Shown here: one piece after another, positions 9,130-17,636 of the stretch | Position numbering within the stretch: position 1 is the first letter of the stretch | Layout: each line of letters starts with the position of its first letter | Source of the DNA: Nostoc sp. PCC 7107 | GTDB lineage: Bacteria > Cyanobacteriota > Cyanobacteriia > Cyanobacteriales > Nostocaceae | Direction: 5' to 3' | DNA length: 64,000 bases | Assembly (NCBI RefSeq): GCF_000316625.1 | Contig: NC_019676.1 | Coordinates: 1-64,000 of the forward strand | Position numbers and translations under genes: made by a program | Notes under the pieces: model-generated | The model's input: only the letters and a program-made list of their open reading frames with translations | The model's database searches: none | Told to the model about the DNA's origin: nothing

Positions 9130-9774
9130 ATGACATCCTATGCAACCTCCTCTGCCAAAGCAGAAATGAGTGAACTCCGGCGATTAAAAGGCTTACTACC
9201 ACCAGAATTGCAAAGCTGGGTCACAGTTGAAGGCACAACTGAGGTCAATCCACCCCTGATCCGCAGCGAAGAAATTGGTAAAGACCAAGTAGAAGTTCAA
9301 ATTGACTTGGTGAAATGGGATGCTCTCGCAATGGATCAGCGTAATCTGCTGTTCTGGCATGAAGTTGCCCGCATTCAAAATGACACAATTCCCAAAGATG
9401 GTTGGGAAATGGCAGCATTAGCTATTGGTTTAGGTGGTGCTGTCGGTGAGTTGTGGGTACAAGATGGATTGTTGCTGGTGTTAGCTTTGGCCCTATGTGG
9501 CGTTTCTGGTTGGCGACTTTATCAAAAGAATAATGGCGAAAAGCAAATGAGAGAATTGCTAAATGCTGATGAAAAAGCGATCGCACTAGCAACTCGTTTT
9601 GGTTACAGTCTACCCAATGCTTACAAAAGTCTTGGTAGTGCTTTGAAAAGTTTAATTGATACTACTCCTAGCAAACGCCAACGGTCTCGTTATGAAGCAC
9701 GACTTTCTGCCCTCAAACGTAGTGCCAACAAGGCAAAAGCTAAATCTCGCTCTCCAGAAGACAGCGAAATGTAG
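9130..9774 (+). CDS. DUF3318 family membrane-associated protein
   Basis: A 214-residue conserved cyanobacterial protein. The N-terminal half contains ELRRLKGLLPPELQSWV and a region (QRNLLFWHEVARI) with a HEVAR sequence that loosely recalls a metalloprotease HExxx motif but lacks the full zinc-site signature. Two adjacent hydrophobic segments (about residues 95-133) suggest a membrane hairpin. The C-terminus is basic (KRQRSRYEARLSALKRSANKAKAKS), which may bind nucleic acid or lipid head groups. No function is established for the family. It follows the YbjN-type gene on the same strand. Confidence 0.72.
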   Translation: MTSYATSSAKAEMSELRRLKGLLPPELQSWVTVEGTTEVNPPLIRSEEIGKDQVEVQIDLVKWDALAMDQRNLLFWHEVARIQNDTIPKDGWEMAALAIGLGGAVGELWVQDGLLLVLALALCGVSGWRLYQKNNGEKQMRELLNADEKAIALATRFGYSLPNAYKSLGSALKSLIDTTPSKRQRSRYEARLSALKRSANKAKAKSRSPEDSEM

Positions 9775-9824
9775 CCTCAGAGAATTATCTTGGGTGGGCA
9801 ATTCCCACCCAAACAAGAATTTAT

Positions 9825-11312
9825 TTACTTCTGCATAGATTTAAACTGTCGCTTCACGAATAAACTACTCGCAGCCATTAAAACTAGTGCAGCAGTTGTA
9901 GTTGGTTCTGGGACTCTTTGTGGTGGCACAAATCCGGCCAATTCTGCTTGACTGGCGTTTAAGGCGTAAACAAAGGTAGGAATCAAAGACTGTCCTGTAG
10001 GACAACCACTGTCAATGGGGACTTGAGAGAAGTTAGTCCCATCTGTACAAACATCAAATTGCACATTATCACCATTTTGAGTGACGCTGAAGTCGTTATC
10101 TGTACCTACTATTAAGGCGTAAGAACCATCAGCAAGTTGCGGCCCGATCGCTAAACCTTCAAATTTTTCGGGAATGGGTTGTCCAGCATTTCTCAGAAAC
10201 TCGGCAATATCCGCAAACAAAGTTTTACTAACAGGTGTGACTCCAGCAGGCAAAGTATTTATACCTGTCAAGCTAATATCAGCCACATTGGTTGCACCGG
10301 TCAAGTCAATTTTGTAGATGCGTTTGCTGGCGACTGGTGTTGCACCTGTGGGATCTTCTACACCTATACCGCGATTATCCCGTTCCAGAATTAAAAATTC
10401 ATTGTTGTTCAAGGCTGTAATGGAGCTAATACCAATATTGCGACCTTGAGAATTAGCTCCAAAAGTATTATCAGGAACACGGGCATTAATATCTGCCAAG
10501 CTTTCCAACTGATAGAGGTATTGAGCCGTACTATTACCAGTGTTGGTGTCAAATTCGACTATTCGGAGATTGCTACCACGCCGTCCATCTGGGGAACCTT
10601 CGTTAACTAACGGGTCTTGCAGCATCGCAAATAGTCTACTACCATCTGGGCTGAGGGTTACGCCTTCAAAGCCGCGATTATCTTGACGACCAGTGGAAAT
10701 GGTGGGACGACCATCAACGTAGTTAATTGTGCCGTCACTTTGTCTGGGAATGAGATTGCTGGGAGTAGCAAATGCCCGAATAAAAGAACCCGTCGGGCTA
10801 AATTCGTATACAGAAGGGCCATATTCATCAGAAACGTAGAAATTCCCATTCGGCGCGATCGCAAATCCTTCTGGGTCAAAGCTGCGGCCAAGAACACTAG
10901 CATTACCATTCAGTATTCCGGGATTCAAACCGTTAAAGTTTTGACCATTTTGAGTAAAGAGAATTGTGTCTAATAACTGTAAATTGCTAATTGCACCTGT
11001 ATTCTGGTCAACATCTAATGAAAATTTTTGTACCCGTGGGTTATAGCTGATCACACCACCACCAGGGCCGCGATCGGCTAGGCTGTAATACACATTGTTG
11101 GAGCGATCGTAATACAAGTCAGAGAAAAACCCTAGGCGATTAGTGTTGGCACTATTAGTATTAGATGAAGATAAATCTGTACTATCCGCAGGAATGGTGA
11201 TGCCATTCACCAAAGAAAGAGCCTGAGCCGTGGTTGCCGAGCCAGTAATACTAACTACGGCAGCTACCAGCGAAAGGCTGAATCCAGAAATCCAAGGCTT
11301 GAGTGAAATCAT
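9825..11312 (-). CDS. Secreted phytase-like esterase with PEP-CTERM anchor
   Basis: Matches the esterase-like activity of phytase family: a beta-propeller-like exported enzyme expected to act on phosphate or other ester substrates outside the cell. A signal peptide (ISLKPWISGFSLSLVAAVVS… ending ATTAQA) opens the protein. Family stretches include YYSLADRGPGGG, SFDPEGFAIAPNGNFYVSDE, NRGFEGVTLSPDG and KFEGLAIGPQLADG. The C-terminus is a PEP-CTERM sorting tail: VPEPTTTAALVLMAASSLF followed by a basic end, so it is probably processed by exosortase. The ATG at 11312 is chosen over the GTG at 11333 because GGGAAG lies just upstream and the signal peptide then starts normally. Confidence 0.85.
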   Translation of the reverse strand: MISLKPWISGFSLSLVAAVVSITGSATTAQALSLVNGITIPADSTDLSSSNTNSANTNRLGFFSDLYYDRSNNVYYSLADRGPGGGVISYNPRVQKFSLDVDQNTGAISNLQLLDTILFTQNGQNFNGLNPGILNGNASVLGRSFDPEGFAIAPNGNFYVSDEYGPSVYEFSPTGSFIRAFATPSNLIPRQSDGTINYVDGRPTISTGRQDNRGFEGVTLSPDGSRLFAMLQDPLVNEGSPDGRRGSNLRIVEFDTNTGNSTAQYLYQLESLADINARVPDNTFGANSQGRNIGISSITALNNNEFLILERDNRGIGVEDPTGATPVASKRIYKIDLTGATNVADISLTGINTLPAGVTPVSKTLFADIAEFLRNAGQPIPEKFEGLAIGPQLADGSYALIVGTDNDFSVTQNGDNVQFDVCTDGTNFSQVPIDSGCPTGQSLIPTFVYALNASQAELAGFVPPQRVPEPTTTAALVLMAASSLFVKRQFKSMQK

Positions 11313-11452
11313 GTACACTTCCCAAAAAGACACAGTTTTTTCAGCTTTGGACTTCTAGATTAAAGAAAGATTAACTAAAAATTAAGGTAGTTAATATCAC
11401 ATAATGATTTAATAGAATGTGGTTTTTACGTGCAAACATCTTCATCAAACTT

Positions 11453-12253
11453 TTACAGTTGATTGAGCATTTTATGGGTTTGCGGCACAACCCGGACATG
11501 AGACACAAACTTTTTCATCAATGCTTGCCATATCAGCACTTGATCGGGATTTGGGGCAACCATAGGTGTTGGGGTGAATTGTTCAGAGACGGGTAAAGGT
11601 GTGACTGGTTGTAAAAATACAGGGATATCTGGATTGATATCTGCTATCAATAAAGCAGCTTGTTTTAACTCATCAGGATTTGTACTTTGCGAAATAATTA
11701 TCTTGATAAAAACATCCACAGATGGGTTGTTGTGGCATAATTGGAGAAATTTTGCATGAGCTTGCCAATAAGTCTCGCCGCTGACGCTGGGCAGTTTCCA
11801 ATCCATACCAACGGAGTCTAGGTAAGGCAGAATCATCGCCAGTTGTTCTGGGCGATGTCCACCAGTCTCTAAGTATATGGGAAGACCAGTAAGCGATCGC
11901 ACTTGAGGCAGAAATTCATGCAAAAAAGGGGCATGTAGAAGGGGTTCGCCGCCAGTTACGCTAATGCTATCGTGTAGCAACGGTAGATTTTGACGTTTAA
12001 TCCATTCGAGTAATATGGTTAAGGGGACGGGATTAGAGTGAATTTCAAAGTCTCGTGATCCAGGTGATCGTTCTACCTTACAGGTAGTGGGTGCATTCCA
12101 TGTGTGGGAGCTATCGCAAAAATGACAGCGCAAGTCACACAAAGCAAAGCGAATAAAAATTTGACGTGTCCCGACATTCAATCCTTCCCCTTGAATAGCA
12201 GAAAAGACCTCAATCAGACGGGCGGTAGGTTCAACTGTAGTGTTAGCAGTCAT
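11453..12253 (-). CDS. queE: 7-carboxy-7-deazaguanine synthase QueE-like radical SAM enzyme
   Basis: Radical S-adenosylmethionine enzyme that contracts 6-carboxytetrahydropterin to 7-carboxy-7-deazaguanine in queuosine precursor biosynthesis. The 266-residue protein has the variant cluster motif CX3CX2C at Cys39, Cys43 and Cys46 (CDLRCHFC), the N-terminal IEVFSAIQGEGLNVGTRQIF signature and the SAM-binding SVTGGEPLLH. The chain is slightly longer than short QueE proteins. No other queuosine gene is in the window. The gene is isolated, flanked by the phytase-like gene and a divergent sugar transferase. Confidence 0.9.
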   Translation of the reverse strand: MTANTTVEPTARLIEVFSAIQGEGLNVGTRQIFIRFALCDLRCHFCDSSHTWNAPTTCKVERSPGSRDFEIHSNPVPLTILLEWIKRQNLPLLHDSISVTGGEPLLHAPFLHEFLPQVRSLTGLPIYLETGGHRPEQLAMILPYLDSVGMDWKLPSVSGETYWQAHAKFLQLCHNNPSVDVFIKIIISQSTNPDELKQAALLIADINPDIPVFLQPVTPLPVSEQFTPTPMVAPNPDQVLIWQALMKKFVSHVRVVPQTHKMLNQL

Positions 12254-12448
12254 GGGCTAGTGGCAAAGCGATCGCACTGTGGCGATACAAAAACAAGTGA
12301 ATTTTTTAGTTCTTGTTCTATTGTGAATTGTCCTTGGCAATCTCGGCGCTCACCCCAGATAACTAATAATCAGTCTTTGTGCTTACCCTGTAAATATGAG
12401 GTTAATTAATTTTCTAGGACAAAATCATGTTTGGCAGATTAAATTTAC

Positions 12449-13498
12449 ATGGCAACGAAAGTGCAGAGCTTCATGACTAGCCAACCCACAGAGGTAAATT
12501 TCCCGGTTACTTCCCTAAATGAAACGGCGATAGTACAGGTATCCCCGCGGTTAAGCGTGCTGGAAGCAGTCAGCTTTAAGCAAACCTGCCAAAACTTAAC
12601 CCTCGCAAACCCGTATCCCCAGAAAATCATTATTGATTTTCAGCAAACTATTTTTATGGATAGTAGTGGTTTAGGCGCTCTGGTCAGTAATTACAAAACT
12701 GCCCAAGAAAAAGGAATTACGATAGTTCTGCGGAATGTTACCCCTCAAGTAATGGCGGTGCTAACTCTGACAGGATTAGATCAAGTTTTTCCGATGGAGT
12801 CTAGTAGTGATGCAGCATTAATCGAAGCGAAAAGCGTCATAGAAGCGCCTAAAAATAGTTCTCGTAAACCAGAGCCACTTCCCACCACTCATCCCTCTAT
12901 AGCCTCGTGGATGAAACGCTTGATAGATATAGTTGGCTCAATAGTGGGTTTAGTAATTACAGGAGTTTTATTAATTCCCATTGTGGTTGCTATTACAATC
13001 GATGATCCCGGCCCGATTTTATTTAGTCAAACCCGCTGTGGCTGGATGGGAAAGCGGTTTAAAATTTGGAAATTTCGCTCTATGTGTGTAGATGCGGAAG
13101 CCAAGAAAGCTTTGGTAAAAAATCAAGTACAGGGTGCATTTTTCAAAAATGATAACGACCCCAGGATTACCAAAGTAGGGCGATTTTTACGCCGTACTAG
13201 TTTAGATGAATTGCCACAATTTTGGAACGTTTTAAAAGGTGATATGAGTTTAGTAGGCACTAGACCGCCAACGCCTGATGAAGTTGAACGTTATGAAGTA
13301 CCAGAGTGGCAACGTTTAGATGTAAAGCCAGGAATGACTGGAGAATGGCAAGTTAACGGGCGGTCTACAGTCCGCAGCTTTGAAGATGTCATTCGTCTAG
13401 ATTTGCAATATCAAAAAAATTGGAGTTTACTGTACGATTTAAAGTTAATTTTTAAAACTGTTGCTATTTTATTTAATAGAAAAAGTGGCGCTGTTTAG
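12449..13498 (+). CDS. STAS domain fused to a bacterial sugar-phosphate transferase
   Basis: Two domains are visible. Residues about 20-115 form a STAS (anti-sigma-factor antagonist) domain with the phosphoacceptor-type motif FMDSSGLGALVS (D71, S72, S73). After a linker rich in Pro/Ser, residues 150-349 are a sugar transferase of the polyprenyl-phosphate initiating type: one hydrophobic segment (MKRLIDIVGSIVGLVITGVL), DDPGPILFSQTRCG, FKIWKFRSM, RRTSLDELPQFWNVLKGDMS and VGTRPPTPDEV. Such enzymes attach the first sugar phosphate to undecaprenyl phosphate for exopolysaccharide assembly. The fusion suggests priming controlled by partner-switch phosphorylation, which is inference. A perfect hairpin follows at 13541. 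Confidence 0.88.
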   Translation: MATKVQSFMTSQPTEVNFPVTSLNETAIVQVSPRLSVLEAVSFKQTCQNLTLANPYPQKIIIDFQQTIFMDSSGLGALVSNYKTAQEKGITIVLRNVTPQVMAVLTLTGLDQVFPMESSSDAALIEAKSVIEAPKNSSRKPEPLPTTHPSIASWMKRLIDIVGSIVGLVITGVLLIPIVVAITIDDPGPILFSQTRCGWMGKRFKIWKFRSMCVDAEAKKALVKNQVQGAFFKNDNDPRITKVGRFLRRTSLDELPQFWNVLKGDMSLVGTRPPTPDEVERYEVPEWQRLDVKPGMTGEWQVNGRSTVRSFEDVIRLDLQYQKNWSLLYDLKLIFKTVAILFNRKSGAV

Positions 13499-13540
13499 AA
13501 AAAATATAATTTTAAATTTGTCAATAATTTTTTTTACTCA

Positions 13541-13571
13541 GATACCCGACTTATTTAATAAGTCGGGTATC
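13541..13571. repeat. Perfect 13-bp stem hairpin (dispersed PD-type repeat)
   Basis: Arms GATACCCGACTTA and TAAGTCGGGTATC enclose a 5-base loop with no mismatch. It sits 42 bp after the sugar-transferase stop. No strong T-run follows on either strand, so it may be an mRNA 3'-end stabiliser or dispersed repeat rather than a classical terminator. Closely related hairpins occur at 15062-15094 and, degraded, near 17731. Confidence 0.8.
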
Positions 13572-13599
13572 TTGATTTAGGAATATGATATTTTAACTG

Positions 13600-13851
13600 T
13601 TAAACTTTGCCGTTGTGGCGATCGCAGTGATACGGATAAAGCCATTCACACCTAAATAGCCCAAGAGTATGCTTTTCTAAGAAAGAGCCTGCATGATACC
13701 TAGCCGATATGTTAATTCCAGCTTTCGTTTTAAATTCATATAGTTTAGGAAAGACTGCGGCTAAAATTGCGATCGCCGCTACAAAATAAAATACTGTGGT
13801 TCCCAGCTTGGCAAATCTGTGAGAATTGCTGTTGACTTTTCGACGAGACAT
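13600..13851 (-). CDS. Small hypothetical protein with one membrane segment
   Basis: An 83-residue reading frame I do not recognise. It begins with a basic, serine/asparagine-rich stretch (MSRRKVNSNSHRFAK), followed by one hydrophobic segment (about residues 17-35, TVFYFVAAIAILAAVF), then a polar C-terminus with aromatic and basic residues. The topology suggests a small single-pass membrane protein. There is no evident ribosome-binding site before the ATG. It is next to an HNH gene on the same strand but 35 bp downstream of it. Whether it is translated is uncertain. Confidence 0.5.
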   Translation of the reverse strand: MSRRKVNSNSHRFAKLGTTVFYFVAAIAILAAVFPKLYEFKTKAGINISARYHAGSFLEKHTLGLFRCEWLYPYHCDRHNGKV

Positions 13852-13886
13852 AGGAATTAAAAATTAACAGCCTATTCTAGATTAGC

Positions 13887-14132
13887 CTAACTTTGAAAAT
13901 GTCGTCGAAAACGCTGATCTGTTTTGTCTGATTTTGCTTGATTACAAGTCAAGCAAAGAGTATGCAAATTGCTGATATCGTTTTGACCACCCTGCGCTAG
14001 GGGAATAATATGATCAATACTTAGATTCGTTTCTAACTCTGTCTTACCGCAGCTTTGACATTGATATTTATCACGTTGAAATACATACTGTCTAACTTCT
14101 GGTGGAATGCGAATACGTGGCGTTTTATTCAT
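13887..14132 (-). CDS. Small HNH endonuclease-type protein
   Basis: An 81-residue protein consisting almost only of an HNH nuclease fold. It shows QRDKYQCQSCGKTELETNL, with the first CxxC (zinc), then LSIDHIIPLAQGG (the DH of the active site), the central asparagine in NDISNLHTLC and the second CxxC (CLTC) before NQAKSDK. The last histidine of the HNH motif appears replaced (N-Q-A-K). It overlaps the upstream KGK-type gene by 4 bp (ATGA), so the two are translationally coupled. Free-standing HNH proteins of this kind are common; substrate unknown. Confidence 0.85.
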   Translation of the reverse strand: MNKTPRIRIPPEVRQYVFQRDKYQCQSCGKTELETNLSIDHIIPLAQGGQNDISNLHTLCLTCNQAKSDKTDQRFRRHFQS

Positions 14133-14482
14133 AAGTCATCTTCGTGAATTAGGCGACGTAAGTCATCAAGAGGCGATTCTGGTTCAGTAATTTCTGGTTC
14201 ATCAGGAATAAATTCTACAGCAATTTTTATTCTGATTTTTCCTGATTCCCAGGCTTTTGCACCAATTTTGAGAATTTCGCATTCTAAACCACTATCCAAA
14301 AATTCTTGTGTGTTAGTTACAGGTAATTTTCGTTCTTGAAATGTAGCATTAACTATATTCACAAGTCTTTGTGTAAACACATGATTGAGAGTTTCTCGAA
14401 ACTTACCTACTTTAAATAATTTTTCCTTGGATGAAATAACATCATCATCTCTACATTCTTGTAAATACCAGTTTTCTTCCAT
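14129..14482 (-). CDS. KGK-domain-like protein, copy 2
   Basis: A 117-residue acidic protein like the cyanobacterial KGK family, named for a conserved K-G-K; here the site reads GAKAWESGKIRIKIAVEF. The shared C-terminus IPDEPEITEPESPLDDLRR ends in an acidic tail. The N-terminal region (DDDVISSKEKLFKVGKFRETL) matches the neighbouring copy at 14621-15007 in layout, so the two arose by duplication. Its stop overlaps the start of the HNH gene by 4 bp. The family's role is unknown. Confidence 0.65.
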   Translation of the reverse strand: MEENWYLQECRDDDVISSKEKLFKVGKFRETLNHVFTQRLVNIVNATFQERKLPVTNTQEFLDSGLECEILKIGAKAWESGKIRIKIAVEFIPDEPEITEPESPLDDLRRLIHEDDL

Positions 14483-14576
14483 AAAAACCTCTTTTATATG
14501 TAGGGAAATTAAACTTTATAAGTCTAAGACATAAAGTAAACATTTTTAGATGCTTAGGTTGGATGTAGTAACAAGC

Positions 14577-14615
14577 GAAACCCAACAAATATATAATCTT
14601 GATCTGTTGGGTTTC
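14577..14615. repeat. Hairpin with 11-bp perfect stem between the two KGK-type genes
   Basis: Arms GAAACCCAACA (14577-14587) and TGTTGGGTTTC (14605-14615) enclose 17 bases. It lies just beyond the stop of the upstream copy, reading on the minus strand. The adjoining TAGGTTGGATGTAG resembles the widespread cyanobacterial GAAACCCAAC/CTACCCAACCTA intergenic repeat. No T-run follows, so it is more likely a dispersed repeat than a terminator. Confidence 0.65.
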
Positions 14616-14620
14616 ATCCC

Positions 14621-15007
14621 TCAACTTTCCTCGTGAATCATACGACGTAAATCATCAAGAGGCGATTCTGGTTCAGTAATTTTTGGTTCATCAGGAATAA
14701 ATTCTAGAGTAACTTTAATTCTTATTTTCCCTGGTTGCCAAGCTTTTGCTCCCAGCTTAAGTATTTCACATTCTATACCTTCAGTAAACCATTTTTGGTA
14801 CTGTTTATAATATTTACTACCAACCAAATATCCACCTGGCTCGATTTGTATTCCACAAGAATTTAATGAGTTATAAATCATAGATGATAAATCTTCACCA
14901 AATACTTTCTGAACTCCCTCCTGAATTTGCATAATTTTAAATACCTTATCTTTTACCGATAAAGCATCATCAGGATGGCAATTTTCTAGATTAAAGTTAT
15001 CTTCCAT
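14621..15007 (-). CDS. KGK-domain-like protein, copy 1
   Basis: A 128-residue paralogue of the protein at 14129-14482. The C-terminal 50 residues are nearly identical in both: ILKLGAKAWQPGKIRIKV, TLEFIPDEP and ITEPESPLDDLRRMIHE, including the KGK-type site. The N-terminal part (NCHPDDALSVKDKVFKIMQIQEGVQKVFG) is alignable but more diverged, and the middle holds a 15-residue insertion with GGYLVGSKYYKQYQKW. It is the first gene of a short minus-strand run ending in the HNH gene. No function is known. Confidence 0.65.
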   Translation of the reverse strand: MEDNFNLENCHPDDALSVKDKVFKIMQIQEGVQKVFGEDLSSMIYNSLNSCGIQIEPGGYLVGSKYYKQYQKWFTEGIECEILKLGAKAWQPGKIRIKVTLEFIPDEPKITEPESPLDDLRRMIHEES

Positions 15008-15061
15008 ATTAATTGGTAAAACTTTCTACTTAATAATAGACCGTACTATTTTAATATGCTC

Positions 15062-15094
15062 AGAACCCCGACTTATTTAAGAAGTCGGGGTTCT
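15062..15094 (+). terminator. Hairpin with 13-bp stem and T-run (PD-type repeat)
   Basis: Arms AGAACCCCGACTT (15062-15074) and AAGTCGGGGTTCT (15082-15094) with a 7-base loop, followed on the plus strand by TTTTTA. It shares the core CCCCGACTT…AAGTCGGGG with the hairpin at 13541. It lies in the 169-bp gap between two minus-strand genes. The fold is certain; its use as a terminator on the plus strand is uncertain because no plus-strand gene ends nearby. Confidence 0.6.
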
Positions 15095-15176
15095 TTTTTA
15101 TTCACAAATAAATTAGAAATACCATATCTAATGGTTCCCGCTATTTTTATCTGCGGCTATCTGCGGTTAATCAAGC

Positions 15177-17636
15177 CTACATTTGTGCCACACCATCTAA
15201 CAACCCATCAGAAACAACCACACCATTACTAGCTGCAATCTGTTCAACAACATCTAATTCACCAAGATTAATCACTGGTAGTAAATAATCATATAATTGC
15301 ATTGCCTGTAAACAACTATTAATCCCAGATACCGCGGCGTTATAACTTTCAATTTTTTGTTCTATAGCACTTAGCAAGCGTTGATTATGCGAAATTTTTT
15401 CTTCAGCTTCGTGTTGCAAAGTTTGCTCTAAATATACACGCGCTTGCGGATATTGTTGTAAAATGCCATCAGCTTGTTGTTCCGCCATTGGTAACAACTG
15501 TGTTTTCAAAATTTGATTGATAGTTTGACGGAAAGATTTACGAATTGTATGGGAGACTTTGGGTTCAAAATCTAACTTTAATAATTGCCTAATTGCTGGT
15601 TCGGCTTCTATCATACTTTCACTGTCATAACTTTGCGAAGTTTGCTGCAAAGTTTGACGAAACTGATAAATTGAAAAAGTACCTTCATCATAAAATCTGG
15701 GACTTTCTCTAACGAAGCGATCGCACTCTACACTCGCTGCACTAACTAAAGCTAATGATACCTGTTTTTCGATAACTTTTAACTCTTGTTCAATCCCACC
15801 ATCGTTACCCAACAAGCGATATAACTGACGATAATATTCTGTTTTGCGAATTTTTTCCATCAACTGTTGGAATAAATTCGCCACCAATTGTTCAGAAGAA
15901 TTTACTAAAATATCTTCCAATTGATTTGATAAATAATAAAATGCCTCTACTAAAATTGCAATTAACGGTGCGGTTGCATTACGCAAATGACTGAGAGTAG
16001 CACGTCGATAAGCATCAGCTACAGAAAAAGTATCTAGCAGTTCATCTAACCGCCTAATCATGCGTGATTGCAATTGTCTAAAGTCTGTTTCAAAAGCATC
16101 ACAAGCTTGATTATTTATTTCGTTAACTTCTTCTATCAGATGCTGGTTGAAATCTTTCCCAATTTGTTGTAGTTGTTGATTAAGTCGCTGTAATTCTTGC
16201 GACTTCATTGCTTCAATTTCTCGCGGTTGACTGTCTAACTCTCGATAAGTTGATTGATAAGTTTTTTTCAACTTAATACAAATATCCTCTAAATCATCGG
16301 CGAGATTTTGAAACAGCATCGGACGCTTTTCTTCAGTTAAATAACGCGTAATTGCAGCCCGAAATTCTTCAATCCCACTGTCGAGAATTAGCTGATTAAT
16401 TAAAGGAATACCTTGTTGAGATAAAATCCGTAGATAATTTTCATTCGGCGTTTCAAAACCATTCAGAGAAATCCTAAAATTGGTATGGGAAAGTTTACCA
16501 GAAGTGACGCAGTAGTTATTAAATGCGTAGACAAACTGCGGCGTTTCTTCCTGTCCGTTTAAACTTCTAACACTTTCAGCAAAAATAGAATCTAAACCAA
16601 ATCTATTCTGTAAATTAGTTTGCTTTATTTGACTGCCGTAAAAACCAAGTAACCCACTAGTTTTATAAACTCTGCTTGTATCACGAAACTGACTACTAAT
16701 TAAATCATCCAATCGCTGCCTTAATTGGGTATTGTACCAAGTTTCGTCGATGCGGTTGAAGACATAAAAGACGCGATCGCGGATTCCCCCATTTCCCCGC
16801 ATTGTCTCCAACAGTGTCGTTTCTTCTTTGGTCATATCACCAGCAGATGCAGGTTTCAGCACACAAACCACTGCGGAGGTATCTGGATGTTGAATTTTAG
16901 CGTAAGTTAACTGTGCATCCTTCTCTACTGGTGCATCGATTCCTGGTGTATCAATAATGACATTACCATCTTCCAGTAGAGGGTGGTTACAATAATATTC
17001 AATTCGTTTTAAAACTGCGCTATTACTTCCACGACGTGCATATCCCGCAGCTTCCTTTAAATTGGAAAAGTTAAAATTTTCCATTGAATATGTGGCATTA
17101 TTAACTGTGTGAATATGCTCCCGGTTCTCTTCATATCCTGCTAGTAATAAAATTAATGCTTTGGCTTGTTTGGCTCGTTCAGATCTACTTTCACCACCCT
17201 CTTGCTGAATAATTGCCTCACAGCCTTGATTTAATAAATTACTTACTTCACTTTGATTGATATTCGCTGCTGTGACAAATCCTAGTTGCTGACACAAAAA
17301 ACTTGCTTGTTCACGAATTTCAGCTTCACTTAAAAATGTCAAAACTACTCTTTCTTGATCAATTTCTGCATACTCGATTTTGCATTCTGTCCCTGTAGCA
17401 TGTCCCTCAGCACTGTAAAGTAATTCCCTCTCTAATAGTGCATTAATTAGCATAGATTTACCTGCACTAAATGCACCTGCAAACACAATTTCAAACTTGG
17501 GCGATATTGCTTTGCCTAGAGAAGTTTGTACAGGTGTGATATCTTGAGAACGTAAAGTAGGTTCTTGCTGTAAAAGTTGCAAAATTAATTCAACTTGCTC
17601 TTTTAAATTTGCACACTGAATAGGCAGATTTGCCAT
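15177..17636 (-). CDS. Dynamin-like GTPase
   Basis: Large GTPase of the bacterial dynamin superfamily, which remodels membranes by nucleotide-driven assembly. G1 is GAFSAGKS (residues 54-61), G2 a Thr in HATGTECKI (about 81-83), G3 DTPG (229-232) and G4 NRID (294-297, in place of N/TKxD). Beyond the GTPase domain the chain is helical and glutamine-rich (coiled coil about 440-560), with a hydrophobic stretch around 575-595 (ATAPLIAILVEAFYYLSNQL) that could act as a paddle. At 819 residues it is longer than the characterised Nostoc punctiforme BDLP (about 690). It stands alone; a two-gene pair is not seen. Confidence 0.87.
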   Translation of the reverse strand: MANLPIQCANLKEQVELILQLLQQEPTLRSQDITPVQTSLGKAISPKFEIVFAGAFSAGKSMLINALLERELLYSAEGHATGTECKIEYAEIDQERVVLTFLSEAEIREQASFLCQQLGFVTAANINQSEVSNLLNQGCEAIIQQEGGESRSERAKQAKALILLLAGYEENREHIHTVNNATYSMENFNFSNLKEAAGYARRGSNSAVLKRIEYYCNHPLLEDGNVIIDTPGIDAPVEKDAQLTYAKIQHPDTSAVVCVLKPASAGDMTKEETTLLETMRGNGGIRDRVFYVFNRIDETWYNTQLRQRLDDLISSQFRDTSRVYKTSGLLGFYGSQIKQTNLQNRFGLDSIFAESVRSLNGQEETPQFVYAFNNYCVTSGKLSHTNFRISLNGFETPNENYLRILSQQGIPLINQLILDSGIEEFRAAITRYLTEEKRPMLFQNLADDLEDICIKLKKTYQSTYRELDSQPREIEAMKSQELQRLNQQLQQIGKDFNQHLIEEVNEINNQACDAFETDFRQLQSRMIRRLDELLDTFSVADAYRRATLSHLRNATAPLIAILVEAFYYLSNQLEDILVNSSEQLVANLFQQLMEKIRKTEYYRQLYRLLGNDGGIEQELKVIEKQVSLALVSAASVECDRFVRESPRFYDEGTFSIYQFRQTLQQTSQSYDSESMIEAEPAIRQLLKLDFEPKVSHTIRKSFRQTINQILKTQLLPMAEQQADGILQQYPQARVYLEQTLQHEAEEKISHNQRLLSAIEQKIESYNAAVSGINSCLQAMQLYDYLLPVINLGELDVVEQIAASNGVVVSDGLLDGVAQM

